From NCBI GenBank assembly GCA_021834865.1, contig JAKBRD010000001.1, forward strand, positions 1 to 64,000: a stretch of DNA of 64,000 bases, in the 5' to 3' direction. Origin of the DNA: Microcaldota archaeon (lineage in GTDB: Archaea > Micrarchaeota > Micrarchaeia > Micrarchaeales > Micrarchaeaceae). The notes under the pieces are model-generated. The model did no database searches. It worked only from the letters and a program-made list of their open reading frames with translations, and was not told the origin of the DNA. Within the stretch, counting starts at the first letter, position 1; every line of letters starts with the position of its first letter. A program made the translations under genes and the position numbers. Shown piece by piece: positions 1-7,474 of this stretch.

Positions 1-2
1 GT

Positions 3-605
3 ACCATAAAATATCTGGTCAAGAGTTATCTTGCGCTATTAGTCGTTGCGCTTTTCGTCATGATGGCTTGGTGGATAGTTTTCAACCAGATAGGTACCAA
101 TACTCTTTTCAGCATGACACTACTAGGGGCTACGCTAAAGATAACAAGCCTGTCGATATACGTGGGCATAGGCAAGATATCCGGGTATGCATCTATGGCT
201 TTCATGACTCTGCTTACGATAATGAGCACTAGGGATGCCGACATAATATCCGCATTGAAAAAAATTAAGGCCCCGTTTAAGGTCGTGTTCTTCGCATCGC
301 TGATAGCCAGGAGCCTAAACATAATGTCCGACGACTTGGATTCGATAAGGCAGGCCCAATTTGCCAGAGGCGCAGGCGGCACATCGACAAACATAGTAAA
401 GAAAGTAACCTCATTCGTAATGCTATCGATACCTCTTACTACATCCATGATAAAGCGTTCCGTGGACATGGGATTTGCGCTCGAATCGAGAGGATTCTCC
501 AAATCGAAGGGCATGTCGGACTTCATCTCGGAAAAGAGGTTTAAAGCTAGCGACGCTGTTATAATGGCATTTGGCGCTTTCATGCTGGTCCTCCCGTTTA
601 TCTGA
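3..605 (+). CDS. ecfT: ECF transporter transmembrane component EcfT (5' end outside the window)
   Basis: The reading frame is open from the left edge to TGA at 603-605, so the N-terminus lies upstream. EcfT is the membrane scaffold that couples the ECF ATPases to a substrate-binding S component. Several hydrophobic segments are visible, followed by the two family signatures, FARGAG near 360-375 and ALESRGF near 474-494. These match the paired Ala-Arg-Gly-type coupling helices that dock onto the ATPases in known EcfT proteins. The ATPase gene begins 13 bases after the stop, so the two are almost certainly one operon. The S component, which sets the substrate, is not in view and is probably upstream. 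Confidence 0.88.
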   Translation, partial: TIKYLVKSYLALLVVALFVMMAWWIVFNQIGTNTLFSMTLLGATLKITSLSIYVGIGKISGYASMAFMTLLTIMSTRDADIISALKKIKAPFKVVFFASLIARSLNIMSDDLDSIRQAQFARGAGGTSTNIVKKVTSFVMLSIPLTTSMIKRSVDMGFALESRGFSKSKGMSDFISEKRFKASDAVIMAFGAFMLVLPFI

Positions 606-617
606 TCAGGTGTAACC

Positions 618-3179
618 ATGGATTCCATAACTATAAGTGATTTTTATTGGAGATATCCAAATTTTACCGGCATAAAAAGCAACTATGCCCTGAAAGGGAT
701 AAACCTTAGCGTAAAGGAAGGCGAATTCCTGGGCATTACGGGGCCAAGCGGCTCCGGAAAGACCACGCTCTGCTATTCCATAGCTGGCCTTATACCGCAT
801 CAGCTCAAGCTGCCACTAAATTTTCAAGACGGAATAAAGGGCGAAATAAGCGTCTTGGGCAAAACCATAACAAAAGCGGATATAATCAACGGAGAGCTCA
901 AGCTTTCCGGGACTGGCATCACGGCCCCGGATGTGGGTCTCGTAATGCAGGATCCCGAAAGCCAGTTTCTCAGCATGAGCGTCATGAACGAGGTCTCTTT
1001 GGGCCTGCAGCTCATGGGGCTTGAAAAGAAGGAAATGCTCAAACGCATAAAGGACGCGCTGGAGCTCGTCGGCCTGGGAGAGCTTTATGACTATGCAGAA
1101 AAGATTCATCCATCTGAACTGTCCGGAGGGCAGAAGCAAAGGCTAGTGATAGCAAGCTTCCTGGCAATGAAGCCCAGGATACTGATACTTGACGAGCCCA
1201 CTTCGGATCTTGATCCGAAGGGGAAAATGGAAGTGATAGAAACTATTGCACGGATAAAGAAAGAATCCGGAATGACCATAATCCTGGTAGAACACAATCC
1301 AGACGTGATGCTGAGATTCGCCGACAGGCTGGCCCTGTTGTACGAAGGCTCTATCGTCAAAACCGGCAGGCCAGAAGAAATATATTCTGACAAGGAGCTG
1401 ATATCCAAATACAATATATACGCGCCAGAAGTATCGGAGCTCTCCGACTATTTTTCCGTAGACGAAAGCCCGAAGCTCGGAATACCGAAAACTGGATTCA
1501 AAATAGAGCGGAAAAAGCCCACAGTATCAAATCCAATAATAAAATTAAGCGGGGTATCTTTTTCGTACGACGACGGGACAAAGGCACTGGGAAACATAAA
1601 CCTAGAAATAGAAAAGGGATCGCTAGTGGCCCTGGTGGGCCAGAACGGTTCTGGAAAAAGCACGCTTTCAAAAATAATATCCGGGATACTAGCGCCAGGT
1701 TCTGGGACTGCAGAGGTTGCCGGGCTTAATCCGCGCTCAAAGAGAGACCGGCTCAAGCTGCCCTTGCACGTAAGCTATGTTTTCCAGAATCCGGACCATC
1801 AGATATTTACAAGGAGCGTCACTTCCGAGGTCAATTATTCGCTGAAGAACGCCGGCATAACTGGAAAGGAAGCAGACGAAAAAATCACAAACATACTCAA
1901 GCGCGTAGGCCTTTCAGACAAGGCCGAAGAGGACCCTGTATTCCTGGGAAGAGGCCAGAAGCGCAGGCTTGCGGTAGCCAGCAGCATAGTAATAAAGCCG
2001 GAAGTGCTTATAGTCGACGAGCCCACAACTGGGCAGGACTACAAAATGGCCATGGAAATAATGGAGATAATAAAAAGCCTGAACGAAGAGGGCGTCACAG
2101 TTTTGCTGATAACTCACGACATGCGGCTGGTGGCCGAATATTGCCGCAGGGCGATAGTCATGAGCAAGGGATCGATAATATTCGATGGAACTCCGGAAGC
2201 TCTTTTCATGGACGAAAACGTGCTTCGTCTTTCGTCGCTGTCCGAGCCCCAATCGGTAAGGCTGTCCAAGGGCATAATTAACGCCGGCCTGCTTGACGAA
2301 CCTTTGATAAGTGCAGGAGAATGGCTTGAGTTTTTTAATTTCTTGAAATCAAAAACCAAGATAATATTCAAATCCATTGCCGATATCGATGCGAGCGCGG
2401 CGAAGATATCTGCATCGCTTAAGGACGCAGGCATGCCAAAGAGCATGATATACATAGAAAGAGGTGGAATGGCGCTTGCCTCGGCGCTTTATCCGAGACT
2501 TGGAAACGTAAAAGCATACGGCATATCTGCAAGTTATTATAACGATATAGGGGCATCAACAAAGGAGGTATTCGTGCGTGGCGTCGATGCCCTCAAAATT
2601 CCAAGCGGAAATGGATATGTCCTAGTTGTCGACGAGCTCGTGGATACTGGAAAAACGCTTGCCAGCATCATGGAGCGACTACATGCCGCATTCCCAAAAG
2701 AACGGTTTGTAACGTGCACAATGCTGGCAAAACCGCGCTCTAAGATAAAACCTGACATATACGCCGAAGAGGTTTCTGACGACACATGGGTAGTTTTCGA
2801 TTATGAGAAAAATGAGGCTCTTTCAGAATTCGAAAAAGCGAATCCCGCAATGCTTCCGGAGTTGCGCAAGCATTTCGCTTCGTATCCGGAAGACCCGTAT
2901 TCAACCATCTATGGGAAAATAGACAAACTATGCTCCAACATAAGCCGCAAGCCGACCGCCATAGCATATGAGAATCCGCGCGCTTTGGTGCAGGCCAGGC
3001 TTTTGTCAGACAAGCTGGGCGTAAAGCGCCTCATTCCTGTAAGCGAATATGCTTCTGCCGTCATTGCTGCAGAGCCAAACGAAGATGTCGTTGTAGTAGG
3101 ATCCACAAAAGATGCAGTAGAAAGGATAAGCGCAGCGTTAGGGCTCAAGAAGCCCATCGCTTTGGTTCTCGAAGCCTAG
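618..3179 (+). CDS. Fused ECF transporter double ATPase with C-terminal phosphoribosyltransferase domain
   Basis: This 853-residue protein contains two ABC ATPase domains in tandem. The first has Walker A GPSGSGKTTL near residue 42, signature LSGGQKQRL near 168 and Walker B ILILDEPTSD near 189. The second has GQNGSGKSTL near 341, a degenerate signature LGRGQKRRL near 443 and VLIVDEPTTG near 464. From about residue 560 it continues into a type I phosphoribosyltransferase fold. The PRPP loop VVDELVDTGKT lies near 668-678, with an upstream IERGG loop, an ISASYYND stretch and a late WVVFDYE resembling the WIVFPWE end of xanthine/guanine enzymes. The last 110 or so residues are unassigned. EcfA proteins normally carry no such domain, so I infer a purine-base importer that traps its substrate as a nucleotide. 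The tail overlaps the thymidine kinase gene by four bases on the opposite strand. Confidence 0.85.
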   Translation: MDSITISDFYWRYPNFTGIKSNYALKGINLSVKEGEFLGITGPSGSGKTTLCYSIAGLIPHQLKLPLNFQDGIKGEISVLGKTITKADIINGELKLSGTGITAPDVGLVMQDPESQFLSMSVMNEVSLGLQLMGLEKKEMLKRIKDALELVGLGELYDYAEKIHPSELSGGQKQRLVIASFLAMKPRILILDEPTSDLDPKGKMEVIETIARIKKESGMTIILVEHNPDVMLRFADRLALLYEGSIVKTGRPEEIYSDKELISKYNIYAPEVSELSDYFSVDESPKLGIPKTGFKIERKKPTVSNPIIKLSGVSFSYDDGTKALGNINLEIEKGSLVALVGQNGSGKSTLSKIISGILAPGSGTAEVAGLNPRSKRDRLKLPLHVSYVFQNPDHQIFTRSVTSEVNYSLKNAGITGKEADEKITNILKRVGLSDKAEEDPVFLGRGQKRRLAVASSIVIKPEVLIVDEPTTGQDYKMAMEIMEIIKSLNEEGVTVLLITHDMRLVAEYCRRAIVMSKGSIIFDGTPEALFMDENVLRLSSLSEPQSVRLSKGIINAGLLDEPLISAGEWLEFFNFLKSKTKIIFKSIADIDASAAKISASLKDAGMPKSMIYIERGGMALASALYPRLGNVKAYGISASYYNDIGASTKEVFVRGVDALKIPSGNGYVLVVDELVDTGKTLASIMERLHAAFPKERFVTCTMLAKPRSKIKPDIYAEEVSDDTWVVFDYEKNEALSEFEKANPAMLPELRKHFASYPEDPYSTIYGKIDKLCSNISRKPTAIAYENPRALVQARLLSDKLGVKRLIPVSEYASAVIAAEPNEDVVVVGSTKDAVERISAALGLKKPIALVLEA

Positions 3180-3727
3180 CGAGTCACAAAACAATTTCTG
3201 CATCTTGGCTGATAGGCTTCCTTGCCTCCTATTACTATGCGCGGCCCGGATTTTGATGTTCCGTCGATCATCCTCTGTGAGAATACGGCTTCCTCCCCGC
3301 ACTTCGTACAAACTGCAGTCAGGGAATATATGTAATCTGCATATGCGAGCAACTTCTCCGATATGTTAAAAGGTATGCCCCTGTAATCCTTGTTGAGGGT
3401 AGATACGTAAACGATCTTTTTCATTGATGCCAGCTTGTTAAGCGTCTCCTCCAGCCCAGAGTCGTCATCCCAAAACTGGGCCTCGTCTATTCCGATAACA
3501 TTGTAATCCGAGCTAACGTCGAATATGGCCTTGACTCCCGCTTTGCCGGTTCTCACTACCGTTGCGTTGAGTTCCACACCCTTGTGCGTTTTAACCTTGC
3601 TTTCGCCAGAGCGCGTGTCGATTTCCGGCTTGAAAAGTATGACCTTCCTTCCAGCGAAGCGTTCCCGCTCAAGAAGCTCTATTAGCCTTGATGTTTTCCC
3701 GGAGAACATGGGTCCAGTTATTACCAC
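3176..3727 (-). CDS. tdk: Thymidine kinase
   Basis: This is a type II thymidine kinase, which phosphorylates deoxythymidine for salvage. The P-loop GPMFSGKT sits at residues 5-12, the Walker B-like IDEAQFW is in mid-protein, and the zinc-binding CTKC and CRNC pairs lie near the C-terminus. The length of 183 residues fits the family. The start is taken as GTG at 3727. No ATG lies between it and the in-frame stop upstream, and starting there gives the usual short lead into the P-loop. The gene converges on the ECF-phosphoribosyltransferase fusion with a four-base overlap, which puts a second salvage enzyme next to the importer. Confidence 0.9.
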   Translation of the reverse strand: MVITGPMFSGKTSRLIELLERERFAGRKVILFKPEIDTRSGESKVKTHKGVELNATVVRTGKAGVKAIFDVSSDYNVIGIDEAQFWDDDSGLEETLNKLASMKKIVYVSTLNKDYRGIPFNISEKLLAYADYIYSLTAVCTKCGEEAVFSQRMIDGTSKSGPRIVIGGKEAYQPRCRNCFVTR

Positions 3728-3777
3728 AAGTCGCCCTAACTCTAAAGATTTCTTCGTATGCTACACCCCCAACTTAT

Positions 3778-3948
3778 CTATATACCCTTTTTGACAAGCC
3801 TGAACTCGTAGTCCCTGATGAGTATCTGGGCCGTTTCGAACTTGTCTTCTATCTCTTTTGCAAGTTTTTTATCTCTCCCTGCATCGAGTTTTTCCGCGAG
3901 CTTTCTGTGGTGTTCTATTAACGCATCTATTCTCTCCTGATAAGCCAT
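3778..3948 (-). CDS. Small charged helical protein, unknown function
   Basis: This 56-residue protein is rich in Glu, Lys and Arg and looks entirely helical, possibly a short coiled coil (heptad-like spacing around EKLDAGRDKKLAKEIEDKF). The ORF is open further upstream, but the ATG at 3948 starting MAYQERID is the natural start, because the upstream residues are hydrophobic and overlap the promoter of the divergent gene. It lies 50 bases upstream of thymidine kinase on the same strand and could be cotranscribed with it. I do not recognise a family. Confidence 0.6.
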   Translation of the reverse strand: MAYQERIDALIEHHRKLAEKLDAGRDKKLAKEIEDKFETAQILIRDYEFRLVKKGI

Positions 3949-4034
3949 ACTACCACGCACATACTTTACAGCAATAAAATAATAAGCTAACGCAGGTGCC
4001 AAGTGTTAAATCCTTTGCCGGGCAAATTACAACC

Positions 4035-5051
4035 ATGTACGAACCTATGGTCAAGCCCCCGAGGCTAAGGAAGGGGGGAACTATAAGGATAATAGCTCCG
4101 TCCAGCGCAGCCACATCTACCAGCTCCCTGCCAAAGGCAGTGAGGTTTCTTGAAAAGCAGGGCTTCAAGGTGAGCCTTGCGCCAAGCATGATAAGGGAAT
4201 CTCCAACGCGCTACCTGACTGCTGGAGATGCAACGAGGAAGAACGAGATAGAGAATGCATTCAAGAGTGACAAATACGACGCAGTGATGGTGCTGCAGGG
4301 CGGAGCAGGCTCGATAGACATACTCAACAGCATAGATTACGACATAATAAAGGACCACCCCAAGGTATTCATAGGATACAGCGACATAACGCTCTTGCAA
4401 CTGGCATTCATGAGGATGGCCCACATGGCGTCGTTCCAAGGCCCTATGCTCATAGACCTATTCGAAGAGGACGAAGCTGCCCTCCAAACGAACTGGAACA
4501 ATCTCATAGGGATAATAAGCAGGGGCGAAGAGGCGATGATAAAGAATCCTCTTGAAAGTGGATGGGCCAAATCCATAAACGATGGCACTACGAAGGGCCA
4601 GCTGATGGGCGGCAACCTTACAGTATTCTCGCTAATCGTAGGCACAAAATACATACCTGATGCGCGCGGCAAGGTACTTTTCTTCGAGGACGTTAATGTT
4701 GAGCCATGGATGCTCGACAACCTATTAACGTCGCTTGTGATAAAGGGGGTATTGAAAAAGGCCAACGGCATAGTCTTCGGACAGCTGCCCAACTACGGGA
4801 TAGAAAACATATCCGAATCGCAGGGAGTTACTTCGTACCTTATGAAACATCTTTTCATAGAAGACTACATAAACGCCACCATGCACAGCACTTTGCAGGA
4901 CCTGTTCTCAAACAAGATGCCAAAGAAGCCGGCGTTCATAGAGTTTGCTTGCTGCCACGGCAAATACATAACAACAATACCTATGGGCATAAGGGTGAAG
5001 CTTGATGCTTCGCAGTGCACGATGGAGATGCTTGAGCCAGGAGTAGAATAA
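4035..5051 (+). CDS. S66 family LD-carboxypeptidase / MccF-like serine peptidase
   Basis: The protein belongs to the S66 peptidases, which include murein LD-carboxypeptidase and the microcin C7 immunity protein MccF. The nucleophile elbow GYSDIT is visible (Ser near residue 117), as are the later FFEDVNVEPW segment with the expected Glu and the C-terminal CCHGKYITTIPMG segment with the expected His. The N-terminal KGGTIRIIAPSS matches the family start. ATG at 4035 is preferred over the upstream GTG at 3996 because it leads directly into that conserved region. Archaea lacking murein would use such an enzyme on other isopeptides or toxic aminoacyl conjugates, so the substrate is unknown. Confidence 0.85.
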   Translation: MYEPMVKPPRLRKGGTIRIIAPSSAATSTSSLPKAVRFLEKQGFKVSLAPSMIRESPTRYLTAGDATRKNEIENAFKSDKYDAVMVLQGGAGSIDILNSIDYDIIKDHPKVFIGYSDITLLQLAFMRMAHMASFQGPMLIDLFEEDEAALQTNWNNLIGIISRGEEAMIKNPLESGWAKSINDGTTKGQLMGGNLTVFSLIVGTKYIPDARGKVLFFEDVNVEPWMLDNLLTSLVIKGVLKKANGIVFGQLPNYGIENISESQGVTSYLMKHLFIEDYINATMHSTLQDLFSNKMPKKPAFIEFACCHGKYITTIPMGIRVKLDASQCTMEMLEPGVE

Positions 5052-5070
5052 TCCTTATTATTTAAAGACA

Positions 5071-5093
5071 GCGCCTGCGCATAGCGCAGGCGC
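5071..5093. repeat. Perfect GC-rich hairpin (10-bp stem, 3-nt loop)
   Basis: Bases 5071-5080 are the exact reverse complement of 5084-5093, around the loop ATA. It starts 20 bases after the S66 peptidase stop and overlaps the first copy of a degenerate direct repeat. It could be a transcript-end structure, but no U-run follows it immediately. Confidence 0.7.
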
Positions 5094-5106
5094 GTCCTCT
5101 GGGGTT
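5074..5106 (+). repeat. Degenerate direct repeat, copy 1
   Basis: This about 33-base element begins CCTGCGCATAGCGCAGG, continues GCGCGTCC and ends GGGGTT. It aligns with 5294-5325 with a handful of substitutions and one gap. The roughly 190 bases between the copies are AT-rich and hold no gene I can support. A TATA-like TATAAAT lies near 5207, and the rest of the 277-base gap shows nothing recognisable. Confidence 0.55.
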
Positions 5107-5293
5107 TTGCCAAGTTTCCCTGGCAGTATTTAATACGCAATAAAGGTATTTAAACATTACCTAAATTCCTTAATTACTTATTAAAGTAAAATAATTATAG
5201 TAAAGTATAAATAGCTTAACCGCAAAACCTGACTGGACAGTGCGCAAGCCATGCACAATACAAATATGGCAGACAGCTTTTTCTGGGGTTGTA

Positions 5294-5325
5294 CCTGTGC
5301 GTAGCAAGGGCGCGTCCGAGGGGTT
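5294..5325 (+). repeat. Degenerate direct repeat, copy 2
   Basis: This matches copy 1 at 5074-5106 (CCTGTGCGTAGCAAGG, GCGCGTCC, GGGGTT). It ends four bases before the ATG of the next gene, so its GAGGGGTT end may act as that gene's ribosome binding site. Copy 2 has lost the perfect hairpin of copy 1. Confidence 0.55.
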
Positions 5326-5328
5326 AGA

Positions 5329-5637
5329 ATGGACAAAGACGAAGAAGGTGAGCGTGAGCCAACTGAAGGAAAATTGCGAAGGGAGTTCATGTACGAACAG
5401 GAAATACGGAACGGCATAGAAAAGCTCTTGGACTACAAGTACGGGCTCGTGGGCATAGACCCTGAGGAGGTAATTACTTCCACTGTATCTGAGCTCGTCA
5501 GGGCGATAGCCTTGGTTACCGAAGAGGACATGACCGCACAGCTAACAAAAAGAACAATGAACAGGGTGCTTGTTTACAAGCACAACTCCGAAACAACTCC
5601 TTCTGGCTTCAGTTTTTTGGCTTTTGGGCATAAGTAA
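5329..5637 (+). CDS. Unknown 102-residue acidic protein
   Basis: The protein has a charged, probably disordered N-terminus followed by predicted helices around residues 20-90. It has no cysteines, no membrane segment and no motif I recognise. The ATG at 5329 is preceded by a purine-rich GAGGGG, which supports the start. It is followed by a convergent small membrane protein gene. Confidence 0.6.
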   Translation: MDKDEEGEREPTEGKLRREFMYEQEIRNGIEKLLDYKYGLVGIDPEEVITSTVSELVRAIALVTEEDMTAQLTKRTMNRVLVYKHNSETTPSGFSFLAFGHK

Positions 5638-5659
5638 CCAAAGGCCCTTTTTCTTTTTT

Positions 5660-5875
5660 TTATTGATGCTTTGCCCTTCCTGCGATTATCGAATCCCTAA
5701 TCGCGGTTATCTTCCTGTTCATTGCTATCATTCCTGTCCCAGTCAAAAGCACAACAACAGTCACGGCAAGCATCCCGTAGTTGTCTATTCCGCGAGAAAG
5801 CAAAACAAACCAGACTACTCCAGATACCATTCCTGCTAGAATCCAACCCAAGCCCGCGGATATTATGCCATTCAT
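5660..5875 (-). CDS. Small two-helix membrane protein, unknown function
   Basis: A 71-residue protein starting MNGIISAGLGW with two hydrophobic segments (about residues 4-24 and 31-48) and a short basic C-terminus. The frame is open 66 bases further upstream, but that stretch is Cys-rich and non-hydrophobic, so the internal ATG at 5875 is the better start. No family is recognised. Confidence 0.55.
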   Translation of the reverse strand: MNGIISAGLGWILAGMVSGVVWFVLLSRGIDNYGMLAVTVVVLLTGTGMIAMNRKITAIRDSIIAGRAKHQ

Positions 5876-6008
5876 GCGACAATCTCTTGAATAATCGCAT
5901 GCAATGGATTTAAGCTTGTTCCCGCACAAACCTCTTTGCAACAGAAAGAAAGCTATAAATATTATCTAAAGCGGAATATTTCCTATCACTCTATTATACG
6001 TGAGCCAA

Positions 6009-6335
6009 ATGCAAGATTATGTTTACGAAGCTAAAGTACAGCAAGCCGGGCTGAAAACCAAATGTTCTGTAAAAGTTATTCCAGAAATGATTGGAGAAGC
6101 AAAAAGGATAACCGATAAAATAATCTCACGCGGCGAATTTTCTGACATAAAAAGCGGTATACACTATGAGTTTTCATTAGAAAAAGGCGATGAATCTGCA
6201 AATATGCAAATAAAGAGCCTTTTCATGTATCCTTCAGAAGAAACCAAACTCAAGATAGACGCTCTAATCAAAGAAATAAGCGATGCGGTCCAAAAAGAGG
6301 CAGGAAATGGCCTTGAACCGATATTGCGCCAATAA
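6009..6335 (+). CDS. Unknown 108-residue cytoplasmic protein
   Basis: The protein looks soluble with mixed alpha/beta character and ends in a helical segment around KIDALIKEISDAVQK. No motif is recognised. A GTG at 6000 is an alternative start. A TATA-like TATAAAT lies near 5954, about 50 bases upstream, so transcription probably starts in the intervening stretch. Confidence 0.55.
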   Translation: MQDYVYEAKVQQAGLKTKCSVKVIPEMIGEAKRITDKIISRGEFSDIKSGIHYEFSLEKGDESANMQIKSLFMYPSEETKLKIDALIKEISDAVQKEAGNGLEPILRQ

Positions 6336-6427
6336 TGGGGTCATAAGCCAATTAACCAAGTCTGGCACTCTCTTCCTACAAAGTAATTTATACTTTTTAT
6401 TGCAGTTTTTATTACAGTTTGATTAGC

Positions 6428-6868
6428 ATGAAGATATTGGTAAGGGGATTCGGGCAGGGTGAGCGCATACCCGATCAGTTTACTTGCAAAGGAATAGACA
6501 CTCAGCCGACCGTTGAGATAAGCGACATACCTGAAGGTACGAAGAGCATAGTCCTAATAATGGATGATCCCGATGCTCCTATGGGCACATTCACGCACTG
6601 GATAGCCTACAACATACCTCCCGATGTTGGAAGGATAGACCATGCTTCAAAGCACTCTGATATAAGTTTTGGAATAAACGATTTTGGCAACGAAGGCTAT
6701 AACGGCCCATGCCCTCCTAGGGGAAAGCCGCACAGGTATTATTTTAGGGCATATGCAACATCCCTGGAAAAGCTGCCAAAGGGGATGCACAGAAAGCCGA
6801 TGGACGACAAGCTAAAAGCCAGTGTCATAGGGCATTGCGAATATATGGGCACCTACTCCAGCAGTTAA
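6428..6868 (+). CDS. PEBP / YbhB-YbcL family protein
   Basis: A 146-residue member of the phosphatidylethanolamine-binding (Raf kinase inhibitor-like) family. Both signature regions are visible: DDPDAPMGTFTHW in the first third, and the NGPCPPRGKPHRYYF segment that forms the anion-binding pocket. The length equals bacterial and archaeal YbhB/YbcL proteins. The biochemical role in archaea is not established. ATG at 6428 is preferred over an upstream TTG at 6419 because MKILVRGF is the usual family N-terminus. A TATA-like element sits about 37 bases upstream. Confidence 0.88.
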   Translation: MKILVRGFGQGERIPDQFTCKGIDTQPTVEISDIPEGTKSIVLIMDDPDAPMGTFTHWIAYNIPPDVGRIDHASKHSDISFGINDFGNEGYNGPCPPRGKPHRYYFRAYATSLEKLPKGMHRKPMDDKLKASVIGHCEYMGTYSSS

Positions 6869-6921
6869 CAAATAAATATTATATCATCTATTCCTATAAC
6901 TATTATTTGGGGCAAACTTTT

Positions 6922-7458
6922 ATGGATGGCAACAAAATAAGTGATTACATTGACAAGTACTCTGATTCTTTGAGAGACGTAACACTTTGCTATTTTGTTG
7001 ATAAAAAAGCCTCGAAAGTGCTGCTGGCAATGAAAAAGCGTGGATTCGGAGCAGGCAAGCTGAATGGCGCTGGAGGGAAGCTCAAGGCTGGGGAAACTGT
7101 GGAAGACGCAATGATAAGGGAATCTGTAGAAGAGGTCGGTGCCCGCCCCAAAAATTATTACAAGGCTGCATTGCTACGTTTTTATTTTGGCGGGAGCGAA
7201 CCAAAAAGCGAATTTAACCAGAGAGTTCACGTGTACATAGCAGACGAATGGGAGGGGGAGATATCAGAAAGTGAGGAGATGAAGCCGGAATGGTTCAGAA
7301 TAAGCTCCATACCATTGGATATGATGTGGGATGACGACAAATACTGGCTGCCATACGTGCTGGGTGGGAAATTCGTGGATGCGCATTTCCTTTTCGGGGA
7401 TTCGAACAAAGTAATAGACATGAAAATAAGCTACAAAGCCGAAGTGCCGAAAAACTGA
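6922..7458 (+). CDS. Nudix hydrolase, MTH1-like (oxidised dNTP sanitation)
   Basis: A complete Nudix box is present, GKLKAGE followed by RESVEEVG, matching GX5EX7REUXEEXGU. The flanking sequence resembles the MTH1/NUDT1 branch: RGFGAGKLNGAGGK before the box, and a C-terminal MMWDDDKYWLPYVLGGK that parallels the MTH1 segment lining the oxidised-purine pocket. The likely activity is therefore hydrolysis of 8-oxo-dGTP or 2-hydroxy-dATP. ATG at 6922 is chosen because upstream codons in the frame encode no conserved sequence and overlap the end of the PEBP gene. Confidence 0.85.
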   Translation: MDGNKISDYIDKYSDSLRDVTLCYFVDKKASKVLLAMKKRGFGAGKLNGAGGKLKAGETVEDAMIRESVEEVGARPKNYYKAALLRFYFGGSEPKSEFNQRVHVYIADEWEGEISESEEMKPEWFRISSIPLDMMWDDDKYWLPYVLGGKFVDAHFLFGDSNKVIDMKISYKAEVPKN

Positions 7459-7474
7459 TGTTTAAAAACACAAA

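Noticed and set aside
26..628. Long minus-strand frame of 200 codons
   Set aside because: It is antisense to ecfT, which has clear family signatures. The minus-strand product shows no motif.
5052..5328. Possible RNase P RNA, SRP RNA or riboswitch
   Set aside because: None of the conserved core sequences of these RNAs can be found on either strand. Only the repeats and hairpin are visible.
5181..5417. Minus-strand frame with a hydrophobic tail in the 5052-5328 gap
   Set aside because: It overlaps the better-supported gene at 5329 and the repeat copy, and its sequence lacks coding character.
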